In this document: positions 12,701 to 25,015 of the stretch, one piece after another
Position numbering within the stretch: the stretch's first letter is position 1
How the letters are laid out: each line of letters starts with the position of its first letter
NCBI RefSeq assembly: GCF_949628215.1
Contig: NC_134278.1
Coordinates: 44,783,191 to 44,847,190 of the forward strand
Length of the DNA: 64,000 bases
From: Phalacrocorax aristotelis
Taxonomy: Eukaryota > Chordata > Aves > Suliformes > Phalacrocoracidae
Direction of reading: 5' to 3'
Translations under genes and position numbers: made by a program
The notes under the pieces: model-generated
Databases searched by the model: none
What the model was told of the DNA's origin: nothing
Seen by the model: the letters and a program-made list of their open reading frames with translations, nothing else

Positions 12701-15700
12701 TTATTAAATCAGATAGGAGATTTCCACAGTGTGTTTCAAATAAACTGATATTGGTTAAATTCTCTCCAGTTAGATTTATGAAATGGTTAGCATATACAAC
12801 TTGTCCTAAAACACAAAAGAAAAATCAGACCTATTTAGTCTTGGGTTTGGCTGTAAGAATACAAGACAGACAGGAAATTTTTTTCTATTCTAGATATTTT
12901 AGAATTGGTTTGTTGCACTGTATGTCATTTTAGTTTACCAACTCATTTTGGAAAGTTCACCCACTCTAAGTTCAAGCTAGTCCCTTCATTATTACACTGA
13001 AGACTGGTCTTATTCCGGTTGACAGTAAAATAAGTTTGGCGCTTTACAGCCTTTTATTGGCACAGTTTTTGCAGAGGAATAAAGATTTGTTTATCTGCAG
13101 GTTCCTCTTTGTCACATGCCAGTGCGCATGTTCTAAAATCATGACATGTTTTACACATACGCAAGTTGATGACAAACAATTCTGGAGAGGTCTAACACTT
13201 TCCTTTGGATGTGTTGATGTAAAAAGCTGGCATGATCATATTCCAACTTGAGCATTTGTAGACATTATCACAGATAAAATGGTAAAGTTAAGAGGCTGTA
13301 AGATCTTATCCCACAAGCTTTTCAACAGTACAACTCCCTTGACATCAATGGAACAGAAGATATGTAGAATGAGCCTGTATTTTATTCTTGGAAATGCAGG
13401 GTGAAGCCCTGAACCCACTATCCTGCCATTGGTCTCAGCAGCGTGAAGTTTCTACTCAGCATACTTTACAGAACAAGATGAGAACCTAAGAAATTCTACA
13501 AGGCACATAAGAATACAAGACAAGATAATGTATGCAGAGATACTACCGTCTCGACTGTAAATTTTGTTGTTATAAAGTACAAGCTTTCTTTTACAGAAAT
13601 GGATTACTGCATTATTACTCAGAACTTTATCTAGAAATAAATACAGAAATCTGGACAATAAATTGCCTCCAACAGTTTTCCCACCCTTTCTCCAAAAGGC
13701 CCCAAAAAAAGGATAACAGGTTATCCCATAACAGTTCATAAAAGAAACTTAGAATTATAGAACAGCCTACCCAGCTGTGATATCCAGCAACACAGACATG
13801 CAGAAACAGTGAAGATGCATTAATCTGAACAAGGCTGTGTTGTGACAGCACTAAGAGTAGGCAAAAGCTAATCCGAGAGTTCGGATTCACTACCTGTTAC
13901 CTGGGCTAAACATACAGTGCATTCTTTCCAGACCTCAATGTTAGTCCAACTGTTGCAATTCCTATATGGAACTTATACTGATAATTTGTAATAACTGGGG
14001 GGTGGGGGTGTAAGAAAATACACTTTTGTGATATATTTTTCTAGCATGGACATAAACAATAGATATAACTTTATTTGCTTTGTGAGAATTACTTTCTGTA
14101 TTTTAACAATTCTTCTTCAGCAAACTGAACTACTTTGAAGTTGGGTTCTTCAATTGCATTCTATGACCTTTTTTATCCAGCTTCTATGAACACCTTACAC
14201 TTATCAATCTACTTTTTGCCCTTTTAAACCTTTTTAAAAAAAAAAAAGACAAGACAAAAGGTACTGCCTTGCCCTTTTCTTGCGGTACTTTTACAAGCTC
14301 CTCTGACTGAGGCTGCTTCTTTTGCCCAGTATTTTCTTAGTGTAGCATATGCTTAACAGTACAAATTGTCTGTTCTGAGAATCTTTGTTCTGGTTTATTC
14401 TTGGACACTTTTCCTACATTGTTTTCGGCAAATTGCTGTTCACTTTTATGCATTCTGGATCTCTACAAATGCATTTTTATTTGCAATGACAGAAAGTGTA
14501 TTGTTATTAAATATTTAGTATGTTGTAAGCACCAGTTGAGAACAACCTTTGTAATCTTGGTCAAGTTTTGATGAACAAATTCCTAAGATGATTTCATTTA
14601 ATTTGAGCTACGTGAGAATTCACTAAGAACCTGCCTTCACCATATTTTACTTTGCCCCATTAAATATAGCTATGCCTAAAAACTACCCAAAGTAGTAAAT
14701 GATTTTGGACAAATTAAGATGTGAAATCTAGGTAAGTCATACATACAAGAACAAGTTCAAGAAAAAACCTGCATACTTACTCATCATTTTTTCACCTAGC
14801 ACATGAAGAACTTCCAATACTAGCCAATTAATATCCAAGTGGAGGTGGAGTAAATGCCATGATGGGGGAAAGACCTGTTATTAGAAATACACACACTGAT
14901 TTATTTTTAACATTTCTTTAGTGAAGAAAGATGGGCACACATTTTGCCTGCAGTGAACATTATGGATATCTATCAAATACACTGTAGCATACAAACATGC
15001 CATTCAGTTAAAAAAAACAAAACCAAACAAACGTTCATGACAATTCTGTCTGTAGAAGATGTTCATGAAGTCTCTAATCTGATGTAAACTACAATTTAAA
15101 CACAATGTCTTGATTCACACTTGACAGATTACAACACCCTCCGTTATCCTTTCCAGAAAAGTATTAGGTAGCACACAAACTGCTAAAGCGTGCTCTTAAA
15201 GTAATTCCAAAATTTCACTACTCTCTACCTTAAAGTTTACTTGAAATTACTGTTTCCTTCATCCGCTCAAAAGTGGCCCTACCAAACTAAGCAAACAGAA
15301 AGATGCAGAATGCTTCTTATCTGGATTATTCATCTCTAGATACTAGTTTATACAAGCTAATACTGAAATTCCTATATTATTTCTAAAATATTTGAAAGCA
15401 CTAGTTATTATATGTATGCATAAATCTTAATGATAAATACTTCACTAGTGCTTAATGTTTCAGTACATGTCTGCGCTTTTCTTCTTTATATGCATGATCT
15501 TTTCCCATTTTGAGATTTCAGACTGTATTTTTTTTTAAAAAAGTGCCCCTCCTACTGGGAAGCTCAGAAACACTATAACCATTAGTAAGGACAAAGACCA
15601 AGGCATTTTTTAAACATACTATGCTAAGTCAAGCCTACTTATCTACCTGTAATTCATATTATCATTTGTACAGTGCAGGAAGAAATCTAAAAGCTGTAAA

Positions 15701-18700
15701 GCATAAAAATAAATAGATAAATAAAAACAACAACAGAAAATCCAGAGCTCATTAGTTGTGTTTGCCAAGTATGGCATGGCATTTAGTTAATAGAGAGAAA
15801 AAGAACCAAAATATCTAGTGTAACTTCAGTTTCAGCCTGAAGAAAGATTAATTCTTATTCAGTCAAAATATATCAAGTTGAATATGTACTGTTACACAAA
15901 AAAACCCTAATATTATAAAATACATTAACCTTTGCCTGCGGTTGAATAGTAAATGCTGCCAGGACGCTACTAGGGAGTTCACAAAGGCGACCAATGTGCA
16001 TGGTCAAAGCATGAAGCTCTTCCACCAACACTGATGGTAGCTGCGCTTCTAGTTCTTCATATGGATGGAGCATTCCATCATTTTCCACCTTAGGGGGTTC
16101 CAGATACCTGAACACACATACACAGACACACAATCAGAAAGTGGATAAAAAGTAGCTACACAAAACTCAGTACACAAGTTAGTAAATTGTGTGCAAATCT
16201 CACCTGAAGATGAAAACTTTCACATAATGCAAAAACTCAATACATTGATGCCTGATGCCCTCTGCTTCAGAGTGCAAGCTTGCAGCTTGACCTGAAGTAA
16301 AAGAAATCAATAGGTTAAAGCAGGTGTGCCCATACTGTGACTTATGTTACATATGCATTCTCCACAGTAATTAAACCAGACCACTGGAAAGCCACCCTCT
16401 TTCCTGAGGACAACTTGGGAAGTGGCTGGTGGCAAACACCCACTTCTAAATGCCATCTTGCCAGAGAGATCCATTCCTTGTCTTATCATCTCAGGTGCAT
16501 ATCCAGATGTAGAGGGAAAAAGAAGGCATTCAGTCCCTCAGGAAAGGTGGCAGAGGCAAGCAATCTGTGCTAGAAGCAATCATTCAGCCCTGCTCCCTGT
16601 CTGCTTCCAGGACACCTTCAGAAAAGACACATGTGAAACAATTTCTCAGCATCCTTTTCTCTTGGGGGACTTAAGCAGGTGGAGTATTTTGGAAATATGC
16701 TTTGTAACTTCCCTTCCTAGGAAGCATCACATTGTGGCACAGTGCCTTAAGAAGTGTCATGCTAAGAGCCATGCATTTACAATCCTGTAGCCTGCCTTTC
16801 ATTTGCAGGTCTGTATCCTTGCAGCCAGTTATTGCCGCTATGTGTCTCCTTTCCTTTCCTCTCTGAAGCTGTTGTTCTCATGGTGTTTCCCTCCTTATCT
16901 CACACCTGCAAGCTCAAACACCATCATTACAGCAGATTCATTAGAAGCTATTGCCACTGATGTGAGATCCACTCCTTACTTATTCCCACACCTTTTGCCT
17001 TGTAGCTTTCAGCTTGTATTAGAGAAAGATGACACTTAGTGCATAACAAAGCAGATATACTCATTTAAATACCTAATAACTACTGCCCAATAATATATAT
17101 ACACAAATGCTCAGCAACCAGTCAGCCTGCAACACTTGCACCTGATTAAGCATGTGCCAATCATTATTAAGAGCTTCATAAACAGGAACAGCAAATGAGG
17201 AGTTTGAGCAGGCCCCAACAAAAGCGTATCATGCTAGAGGAGATGCGTGGCAAAAACTCTGGACTGCTCACTCTCTCCCCTTTGTTTCCTCTATCAGATA
17301 ACCTTGAAGTTCACGTTTGCCACTTGTTATGGACCTCACAAATAAGGTTTTGTGGATATAAGCCTATCTCAACATGTTTTGAGCAACAACACTCAGAATG
17401 ATGCAAACCAACTTGTACAGGTACCATAACCAGTGGACAGCCTACCCCCACCATATAATAAGCCATACCATCTTCCACAGTAATGAACCATAGGTTTAGA
17501 GGCCCAAACCACTCTGTTCTGTAAGAATTATTTATAGATATTACTAGTGCATTGTCGCTATTACAAATATTTTATCCTAAGTTCTCAGAAGTTCTGTTTA
17601 ATCAAAATTTTATGTTACAGTATTTCCCTACAAAATCTTTTGCATACTATTATAATTCATCTATCAATGAAATAAGTGGAACAAAACAGGAATAGCAGAG
17701 TGTTAAGAACAGATCAGGCATTTTCAAAAAAAAGGCAAAACACCACAGAGCATAAGAAGAGATTTTATGTGGCTTCCACATTACACAGCTCCCAGTATCA
17801 AGTCTCCAAAGCTCATTAAGACTGAGGAAATTAGATTAAATGTATGATATTGATATCTGTATAAACATATATGCACAACAGAGATTTACTGAGCTAAAAC
17901 TCTAAACTGGCATTTTGAACAGTGGCAATAGCACATTTATCTAAGACATCAGTAATACCTAACATCACACTGCCTGATCATTTAAAATATTTTAATCCTC
18001 CTGACACTCCTCTGCTACTAGCCTGCTTGTATCAAGGGGGAAGCGAGTCCCAGATGTATCACTGACTTAGAGCAAGTCACAAAGAAAGCCTGGTGCAAAG
18101 CATAACACTCAACACTTTTTTATTTTTCTAGCTTATGACAAGAGGAACAACAGGATACAGAAAAGTGAACCAAGCAGATGCTTAAATTCACAAACTGCAG
18201 AACAGTTTCTTGGTGTCCAGCTACTCTATAAAAGTTCAAATGTAATGTAAAATAAAGCTATTCCCATTTCTGTATTAAATGTCAACAAAATTAGACTTTT
18301 AAGATAAAATCAACAAAAGCATAGGAAAGAGGCTTGATAAATTCATACCAGTGATTTAAATGGCAGAGCACAACTATATCAAACCAAAAAAATGAGTAAA
18401 AATATTCACTTGTACTCTTAGAACTCTAAGAATTCATCTGTATTGATAACATAGTACAGACAGTTTATTTCTGAGTAATTACTGAACTTCTCAACTTGCT
18501 AAGTAATTCAGCCTTCAAACTTACAATACGCCCAAGGCTGCAATAATCCTTCAGAAACATACTACTTCTCATACCTTAGTACTTAATTGAAACAAAGCAT
18601 TTTGTAGTGATTCAATTTTATTGATCCTGCTGCAAAGATAAATTAAGTTTGTAAATAACTCTAAAAGAAGTCAGTTACATTTGCTTAATGTAAGCCAAAA

Positions 18701-21700
18701 AAAACACTGAAAAAAGTCCCAACCCATTACCTTTGTAACTAAAATAGTTATTGCAAGTTTTGATGCAACTTTCCATTTTTAATTAAAAAAGTTATTAGTT
18801 TTAACAAATTCTACCTTAGGGGTGACACCTTAGCTCAAGTCAAATTAATGCAAAATTCCCCAAGATCAGTAAGGTCAGAATTGCGCTGTGCACCTGCTAC
18901 ACAGGCAGATCTGGTTCCCAACTGACTCACGTTTTCACCATCTATTTTCACACCATCTTACATCATTTGGTTGCCTACATTTGTACCCTTACTGCAGGTC
19001 TATGTTAGTTATATGCTGTTCTGCGGCACACTTCACGAGCCCTTGGTCAAGAGTCAAAGCACAAGTGTCATCTGTGGTAATATACTTCTATAATGAAAAG
19101 GTAGTCAGATATGTATCCCAATGTCAAATTAAATATGTTAAACTTACCAAAGTCAGATGAACTCATTTGTACTAGATTTTCGAGTCTGTATATCTGTTGC
19201 CTAATTAAAGGAATACAAAAGTTTATGGTATTAATACCAGTAAGAGTTCTTTAACTATATTTTAGTAACGTCTAAATAGAACAGAGGGAGGTGAGAGGTG
19301 CTCCTTGCTTTGTATTTTTAAAAAAGCTTACAGAAACATAAATTAGGCAAGAGTATTAGTGAAAGGTAACAGACACATCAACTTGTGAAGGGATGACAAT
19401 GGATAGAATTTTTGCTCGTTTTTAAAACATCAAACACAGCAACAATAAATACAACATCAGTTAAACATCAAGGGAGGAAAAAAATAACCACACACACACA
19501 CACACAAAAACCCTGAAAGCCATTCCCTGTAAGTGATCTTTCCATAAGTGTAACTCAACTTCATATTTGACCACTAAATAAATCTGAAAGTGTGTCCTCA
19601 TGGCATACGCTCAGTATACACTAAATTAATTCACTTGTGAATGAACAAGTAGTAAATTCTTTCAGCAGCTTTACCCACCTCCTGCTTAGGGAGATCTGCT
19701 GCTTAACTTGAACACAAAAGATAAACAGCAACAAATCTAGAATAAAAGGAGAAATTGTCTCAAGAAAAAGTTAAAACTCAGTTCAGCTTTGGAGGGGAGA
19801 GAGACCATTTTTAAAAAGGCTGCTAACTGCCATTGCAAATGAAAATTAAGAAAAGCTGTAACATAGGTAAGTACTCAGCCATATTCTGCAACAACTGTTA
19901 TTTTCAAGTGGTCTCAAGTATAGTCTCCACAAAGAGACTAACATGGTACTAAACTGGATACATGAAAAGCGCAATTGTTTAAGACAGACTTTTGAGAGAA
20001 AATACTTGTTCTTGTGAAAAAAAAAAAAAAGAAAAAACCTGAAAACTAGGAAGTGCCCACCAGGATCCAAAACCCCAGGTTGTAGCCTCCATATTAAGGA
20101 ACAGGCACACATTAGAATTATCTCCCTTAGCTCTTCCTTCCTTGGAAAATCATGTCAGCTGCCCAAGATTACCTTCAGCCATTTAGGTGGGTTGTGGGGT
20201 TTTTTTTGTTTGTTTTGATTTGAAATCAAAGCTGAATTCCTGCATGAATTTTTCAATTCTTTCAACCATGTAGAAAGGAAGGAAGTCTAAAGCAGGAGGA
20301 CTTTACGGAGGAGGGCTGTTGAGGCCACACAGGAAGGAGAAAAAAAAAAAACAAACACAAACAAAAAAAAGAGAGACACTCCCCAGTGAATTAACAAAAG
20401 ACAGAATACAGTGGGCTGATAAAATAATAGCACAAACCAGTCATGAGAAGCTTTCAGACCGCAAAAGAGATGATATCAGTTAAATAAGTAATTTTAATTT
20501 CAATTTGCATTTGTACATCAAAGATTGATCCTCATGGTTGTTAATCGTTAAATTAACTGACAGAATATTTGCAAATCAAATAAACTGGTACTTCTGTTTA
20601 TTAATTAGAGATACATTGTCTTAATATACCCACTTAAATGTTACATAGCTCTTACTTTCACTCACACATTTTCAATCACATTAAAAAATCGCAGGTAAGA
20701 ATTCTCTTTACTGTGCAATCACTGTTTTTAACTTGCATTTTTGCTGTATAATATTATTATTACAATATTTTAAAATATTAAATAACAATCTTTAATATTG
20801 AAAGGCACATTAAGAAAGACTAGGTTTTTGTAAGTATGTATTTAAACATAGTTATTATCTGTACTTTATAAATTGAAATATTTTACAGCCACTTTGTCCT
20901 CAAGACTCATTATAACTTGTGCTTAACAGATATGATTTCTACAACTGAAAAAGGAGTTTTCCTACTTTCAGTTGTCAACCGGTCTATAAATGAAAGTGTT
21001 CCATTTTATGACTGAACAAATGAACTGAGAGAATATCTTTGCAGAGGGACTTGTCACACCAAAAGACAGCTTAGCAACCAAACTCTCACAGCCAAGAGTT
21101 AGCTGAAATCCATTATTCCTACCAGTTCAGTAGGCTTTAAAACATGTATAGCTCGAATAGCTTAAAAACCACAATAAAATATATTATGCCCTGTATTAAT
21201 CTCTATTACAGTTACAGAGCAGTTAATATTACTGAAAAAATCTAATTCTGATCAACTACACCACCGTCTTACTGCCCAAAGATTTTATGTTAATAGTTAA
21301 TAAAGAGATCAGACTAGATTAAAAGAAACACTGTACCCCTTTCAGCATTAAGTTATCCTCCATCTCCTTCATTATCAAAAGTTTTTGGGGTTTTTCTTTT
21401 TTTTTGTTGTGGGTTTTTTTTTTTTAAATCTCAGTGAAGTCAAAGCTTGCATCAAAGAAGCAAAGCTAAATAACACTGGATTTAATATGAGTTCCCCCAT
21501 CTATGCCATCATGTTTCAATAAGCCAGACCCTATTAATGACGTATCACATCAGGCCCTTGGTCATACCCTAAAGGAATGGAAGAATCCACTACAATCAAA
21601 GGAATGATGGAATATATCACATATATTTGTGGAATCATACAAAAGCTCCTCTCCCATCCACTCTCTGTACGTGCTGCACATCCTGAGGATTATCAGTAGC

Positions 21701-24700
21701 AAAGAGGATTATCAGTGATCTGTGTATTTGCATTGACCAGATTAAACATCTACATTGAATTAGTCAAACACTGAGTAACTGTATCTGAAGAGATTGCTGA
21801 AGCTATCCTAATCCAAACAATAGAAGAAAGTGCTGCATCCAGCATTCACAGTATTTGATTTTTAACCTCCACTTTTCTTTATGCACAAAAAAGGACTTAA
21901 AAACCTTCAAAAGACAACTTTAATTATGAGTAGCACAATCTCATTCAAGGAAATCTTATATAGTTTATTCATATATTCTGATGCTAAAGCCTTCTAAATT
22001 AATCACAACAGCTCTGTAATAACTATACTTATCAAGTTTTATCTGGTGATGGCTACGATATGCACCACACTGCTTAGAAACTTCTCATTAAGTTCCATAA
22101 TATTAAAAATCTGTGACACCAAACATACTTCCCGTAATTCCATCTGTCTTATCCATCACTTACAGGAGTGTTAGACAGCATAATCTTTTTGAATGCATTG
22201 CACAGCCCACAGTCCTTTATGATTTTACTATCAAAAACTTGAAAAGTTTTGTTACATCCTTAAGGTGGATATAATTACAGAAGTGGATTAATTATAAAAC
22301 ACACTAACATTATCATACCTAAGTAATCCAAAGAGAAGTCCACAGGATTCAACTAATGCCATTTCAGTAACCCACTGGAAGCCAAACATTTCCACTATGT
22401 CATCTTCATAGTCAGTTGGAGAAGGATCTAGTCTCAGCAAAACCCTGTAAAATAAAGCCAACAATATTAATACATTTCCCAGTAATAGACCTATTGAATA
22501 CAATATCTACAGCTGCCTTATGTGTCACTGATAATTTATCAATATATCAGCGACATGTATACTAGAGATAGGAAGGTGTCGTAGTGCTCTCAAAAGACAG
22601 TCTGTTATACCCTTTATAGCAATATAGTACATAAAATATGACAACTCTAGCTTCAAGAGCATAAAACCACGATATAGTCACAGGGCACAGTATATTTTAG
22701 AAACAAATAAAAATTAACAAGCTACCACCTTGAAGCATCTTCATCCTTACAAAGAGGCCGAGACACAGCATACAGACTATTCTTAACAAAAGAGGCTGCT
22801 ACATCAGACAACGTGCTCCGCTGTAAGTGTATGCATGGAATCTGTCTCAATGTACACTACATGCCTAATAACTAATGTTAGAACATACATTTGCTTCTTT
22901 ATATGCATATAATAATATGTATATATAAAAGCATGTTAATAAAAGCACACTTTTAGGTAGGTGAACTGAGGAGGGTCACAAAATGTCACTTCATTATTAT
23001 AACTTAAACTAATACTAGGCCATGACTACCCTTTGCTCTGGCTAAAGAAAAAAAAAATCAGAACTACCATTTTACTCAAAGTGAAGAAAATCAGACATCT
23101 GTATATATTTTTAATACATTACTAATTGTGCAAATATAAAAATATTTCACTAATGTGCTTTCAAAAAAAAAATCACAACAAGCTGTATAATGATAACAAT
23201 AACAAAGATATCAAAACAAGTTATTTCAGAATTTTCCCACTGATTTTCTTAAGATACTTCAGCATAGATGAAGCTGAAGTCACTTAAATGCAAGAAATAT
23301 TTCTGGTTTTAAAAATAAAAAAAAATGTACTGGGCAAGCATTCGGTTTTCATTATACTACGCATGAAATTCAGATCCTTTTTGAACTATGCACTATTACC
23401 AATTCATTTCTCAGAGGTAAAAAGAGCATCTGCTGAATAATTGGCTCAGTCTCCCACAACACCTGTAGTTCACTTGGTAACTGCCTAAACATTGGTCTGT
23501 TTTGAAGCCTTTAGCAATCAAATCCAGTAACTCCTGTTCTAGGTAATGAAGACAGAGCAGTCCCTCACATGCAGCCTTTTCCAAGAACTTACAATCCAAG
23601 TAGACAAGCTGAAAAAACAACAGGAGAACAGCATTATCATGACTGTAGTGATCTGGGAAAGCTGTCTACATTCATTCAGGAGCTTGTGTTTTCACATGAA
23701 ATTCTTTCTGTTGTGAAATGCTTAATGGTCAGTGTGAAATCCAATACAGATATGTTCATGCAGACACGGGCTCTCTCAATCCTCAACTTGACATCAGTTT
23801 GAATCAGTGTGCTCTGATCCAATACAAAAATATGATAAATAAGGTAGGGAATGAGGGAAGTGCAGCGGAACCCCCTCATTAAGCCTTTACAGAGAAGGCT
23901 GTGGAAATGAAGGTTAAAAAAAACACAAAGTAACAACACAAAATATGAGGCTTGGCAGGAGAAACCCACAGCAAGTATTCAAGTTCAAAGGTATAAAGAA
24001 AGCACTGGGAAAGGCAGATGTACAGACAGAAAGATTATGCTTTTGTAGGAAAAAAGACAACCCCTGCAGGATCAGCAAAGGGCACAGAAAACAAGCTGGA
24101 TCACAGACTAAACCAAAGTCACATTTCAGAATCTCATGGAAAATACTTACTTGTTATGCATGTGACTTCTGAACTTTAAATCCAGAATGCATGCAAAAAT
24201 AGAGCTTTCAGAAAGATGGTCTTAAAGCTACAAATGACTGTCCCAATGAGCTGGGGAAGCTGGGCAGAGAAGGTTTGTTTCTATCAGGTGGAAAAGAAAG
24301 GGCCAGTATTGAATAGAGCATACAGCTGGAAAAAGCAGTGCTACAACCTCCTCAGAAATTTAAGCAGTCTCAGATGCTGCTGCCCACCAAGCCGGTTTTG
24401 AAGCGCCCTATCAGGCATGATACAGACCCATCACATTATCTTAAAGTAAGTCCACAAAGCTAGGAGCTGGATCTAGAACACTGTCGAAAGCAGTGTATCA
24501 ACACAATTGTCCTTCCTGCTTTGATATATCACCAAGTTGATCTCAGAATCATAAAAGCTGAAGAACAAAACGATTTGGAAACCTGTCAGCGTTTAGAGGC
24601 ACCAAACACCAGTGGAAAGAACATCTTAGAAGGGTATCATATTTATAACTCCAAAAACCCCAATACCTCTTAAGAGATCCACTTGCTAAATACGACTCTG

Positions 24701-24845
24701 CAGAGAAGCTTCTCCCTCCATTTTGGTTGTCAAAAGCACAGGAAAAACAAGGCGGCTTTGAGTTCTCATTGTCCACCTCCATTGCCATCTCCAAGCTTTC
24801 AGTGAGAAACAGGGGTGTGGAGGAAGCCCCAAAGTCATCATCCAT
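6583..24845 (-). CDS. MMS22L: MMS22L, 5' part of gene (coding exons 2-10; continues past left edge)
   Basis: MMS22L binds TONSL. The complex is recruited to RPA-coated single-stranded DNA and post-replicative chromatin at stalled forks and helps load RAD51 for homologous recombination in the nucleus. Nine minus-strand exons join in one open frame: 24667-24845, 22319-22444, 19148-19200, 16204-16291, 15930-16107, 14781-14874, 12675-12805, 8591-8704 and 6583-6762. They total 1,143 nt (381 codons), all introns are GT-AG, and phase is kept at every junction. The product follows the human N-terminus throughout, for example FGFQWVTEMALV, HPYEELEAQLPSVL, FPPSWHLLHLHLD, CIKELWILLIQLLDHR and FSWWIITHVAS. 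The N-terminus is predicted helical-repeat sequence without an enzymatic motif. The ATG at 24845 sits in ACAATGG, a good initiation context, and aligns with the human start. Exons for the remaining two thirds were not found between 1 and 6582 and should lie to the left. The human comparison is from memory; no alignment was run. Confidence 0.95.
6922..7091 (-). other. Candidate cryptic or alternative exon in MMS22L intron 9
   Basis: On the minus strand a 170-nt segment is preceded by a pyrimidine-rich acceptor (aatctctctcag) and followed by a donor (CTCTG|gtaata). It is open in the phase left by exon 9, reading VNVAVPSHLRIVIPSACNLA at its start. The human protein has no residues between the flanking exons, and 170 is not a multiple of three. 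Inclusion would therefore shift the frame into exon 10, as a poison exon would. I recognise no protein family in it. It could equally be a chance open frame or a decayed repeat. Confidence 0.3.
7780..8200 (+). mobile_element. Ancient CR1 LINE 3' remnant
   Basis: Degenerate blocks follow the order of an amniote CR1 3' end: a part reading AAAAAGGTTCAGAGAAGGGTAA, then CTTCAGCCTAGGAAAG, ATATAAAGTCATTTGGTAT, and finally GGGCTAGATGTATCATTGGTC. The last block is the widely conserved CR1 tail before the terminal repeat. It is strongly diverged with indels, so it predates the other CR1 copies here. Antisense to MMS22L. Confidence 0.7.
8591..8704 (-). CDS. MMS22L: MMS22L exon 9 (114 nt)
   Basis: The acceptor is tctttttcag|GTGAGACC and the donor is CACAGAG|gtaatg. 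It is exactly 38 codons, phase 0 at both ends. The product VRPSEALTSHHYPCTCIKEL, continuing WILLIQLLDHRNK, matches human PCLCIKELWVLLIHLLDHRSK. The open frame continues into the intron past the donor, which is not protein. Confidence 0.93.
8705..12674 (-). other. MMS22L intron 8
   Basis: AT-rich intron. The stretch 10,640-11,560 is slightly richer in GC and has several short open frames, but no family motif and no recognised repeat. The 166-codon minus-strand frame at 12,058-12,558 includes a poly-lysine/phenylalanine run from an A/T tract and is judged non-coding. Nothing else is seen. Confidence 0.7.
12675..12805 (-). CDS. MMS22L: MMS22L exon 8 (131 nt)
   Basis: The acceptor is ttgtgttttag|GACAAG and the donor is ACAAAG|gtaact. 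The product is QVVYANHFINLTGENLTNIS, then LFETHCGNLLSDLISLSINK. The human sequence has QVVYGHQFMNLASDNLTNIS and LFEEHCETLLCDLISLSLNR. The exon ends in phase 0. Confidence 0.92.
12806..14780 (-). other. MMS22L intron 7
   Basis: Intron between exons 7 and 8. AT-rich, with homopolymer runs (for example poly-A near 14,235) and a G-rich run near 13,997. No recognised mobile element or conserved coding segment. Confidence 0.7.
14781..14874 (-). CDS. MMS22L: MMS22L exon 7 (94 nt)
   Basis: The acceptor is tctaataacag|GTCTTTCC and the donor is ATGATGA|gtaagt, a strong site. The product VFPPSWHLLHLHLDINWLVL (continuing EVLHVLGEKMM) is nearly identical to human FPPSWHLLHLHLDIHWLVLEILYMLGEK. It leaves phase 1; the final A plus GA of exon 8 gives an arginine. 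No long open frame marks this exon; it was found by homology and splice sites. Confidence 0.93.
14875..15929 (-). other. MMS22L intron 6
   Basis: About 1.05 kb of AT-rich sequence between exons 6 and 7. I see no repeat family or functional element in it. Confidence 0.7.
15930..16107 (-). CDS. MMS22L: MMS22L exon 6
   Basis: The acceptor is gtgtgttcag|GTATCTGG. The donor is GCAAAG|gttaat, the least typical donor of the series. The 178 nt end in phase 0. The product includes HPYEELEAQLPSVLVEELHA and HIGRLCELPS, with clear identity to human HPYEALEAQLPSVLIDELHG and YIGHLSELPS. The open frame runs on past the donor into intron sequence, so a simple frame call would overextend it. Confidence 0.94.
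16204..16291 (-). CDS. MMS22L: MMS22L exon 5 (88 nt)
   Basis: The acceptor is tttacttcag|GTCAAGC and the donor is ATCTTCAG|gtgaga. In the frame left by exon 4 it reads GQAASLHSEAEG then RHQCIEFLHYVKVFIF, matching human FLHYVKVFIF. The other two frames do not continue the protein. It is separated from exon 6 by only 96 nt. Confidence 0.92.
16292..19147 (-). other. MMS22L intron 4, with an unclassified GC-richer block
   Basis: The block 16,310-17,520 is less AT-rich than its surroundings and has short open frames on the plus strand, which suggests a decayed mobile element I cannot name. A TCCACAGTAAT.AACCA motif occurs near both of its ends (about 16,361 and 17,474). The rest (17,520-19,147) is plain intron. 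Confidence 0.5.
19148..19200 (-). CDS. MMS22L: MMS22L exon 4 (53-nt small exon)
   Basis: This exon is too short to show as an open frame on its own. The acceptor is ttaattag|GCAACAG and the donor is GACTTTG|gtaagt, a strong site. The product QQIYRLENLVQMSSSDF corresponds to human QQLYNLETLLQSSCDF. The phase (1 nt in, 1 nt out) fits both neighbours exactly, which supports the call although the exon is small. Confidence 0.9.
19201..22318 (-). other. MMS22L intron 3
   Basis: AT-rich intron. It contains a CA microsatellite (about 19,489-19,506), A-rich tracts near 20,020 and 20,340-20,375, and T-rich tracts near 21,390-21,425. No recognised mobile element. Confidence 0.7.
22319..22444 (-). CDS. 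MMS22L: MMS22L exon 3
   Basis: The acceptor is ttttacag|GGTTTTG and the donor is ACTTAG|gtatga; length is 126 nt, entering and leaving in phase 2. It encodes VLLRLDPSPTDYEDD, then FGFQWVTEMALVES and LFGLLR. The human counterpart reads LDPLPTNFEED...FGIQWVTETALV. The last arginine is completed by the G of the next exon. Confidence 0.93.
22445..24666 (-). other. MMS22L intron 2
   Basis: AT-rich intron between exons 2 and 3. Short open frames at 23,411-24,172 on both strands show no similarity to the human protein, whose sequence is already continuous across the flanking exons. No named repeat recognised. Confidence 0.7.
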
Positions 24846-24854
24846 TGTTTCCAC
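24667..24854 (-). CDS. MMS22L: MMS22L exon 2 (first coding exon)
   Basis: The acceptor is ...gatcag before GTGGAAACAATGG, so the exon starts at 24854 and the coding part at 24845. The donor is TTAAGAG|gtattg. The 179 coding nt end in phase 2, leaving an arginine codon split as AG|G. The product begins MDDDFGASSTPLFLTESLE and later contains PPCFSCAFDN and ESYLASGSLKR, matching the human segment with PPYFSCAVDN and ESYLCSGALKR. An in-frame GAA-ACA precedes the ATG; the start chosen agrees with the family start. Confidence 0.95.
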
Positions 24855-25015
24855 CTGATCCAGAACATAAATAGATAAAGTAAAAAACACCCATAGTGTT
24901 TCTTCAAATAATTTTCTCTTTGGTAAAGTTCCCCATAACCCTTCAGCTCAAGTGAGGACACAGATCTGACTAACTGTAACATCAAACTAAGAGAGATACC
25001 ACCAAGAAAGACAAT

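Noticed and set aside
23411..23620. Minus-strand frame considered as a missing MMS22L exon
   Set aside because: The protein is already continuous from exon 2 to exon 3 in phase, and the sequence does not match any human segment.
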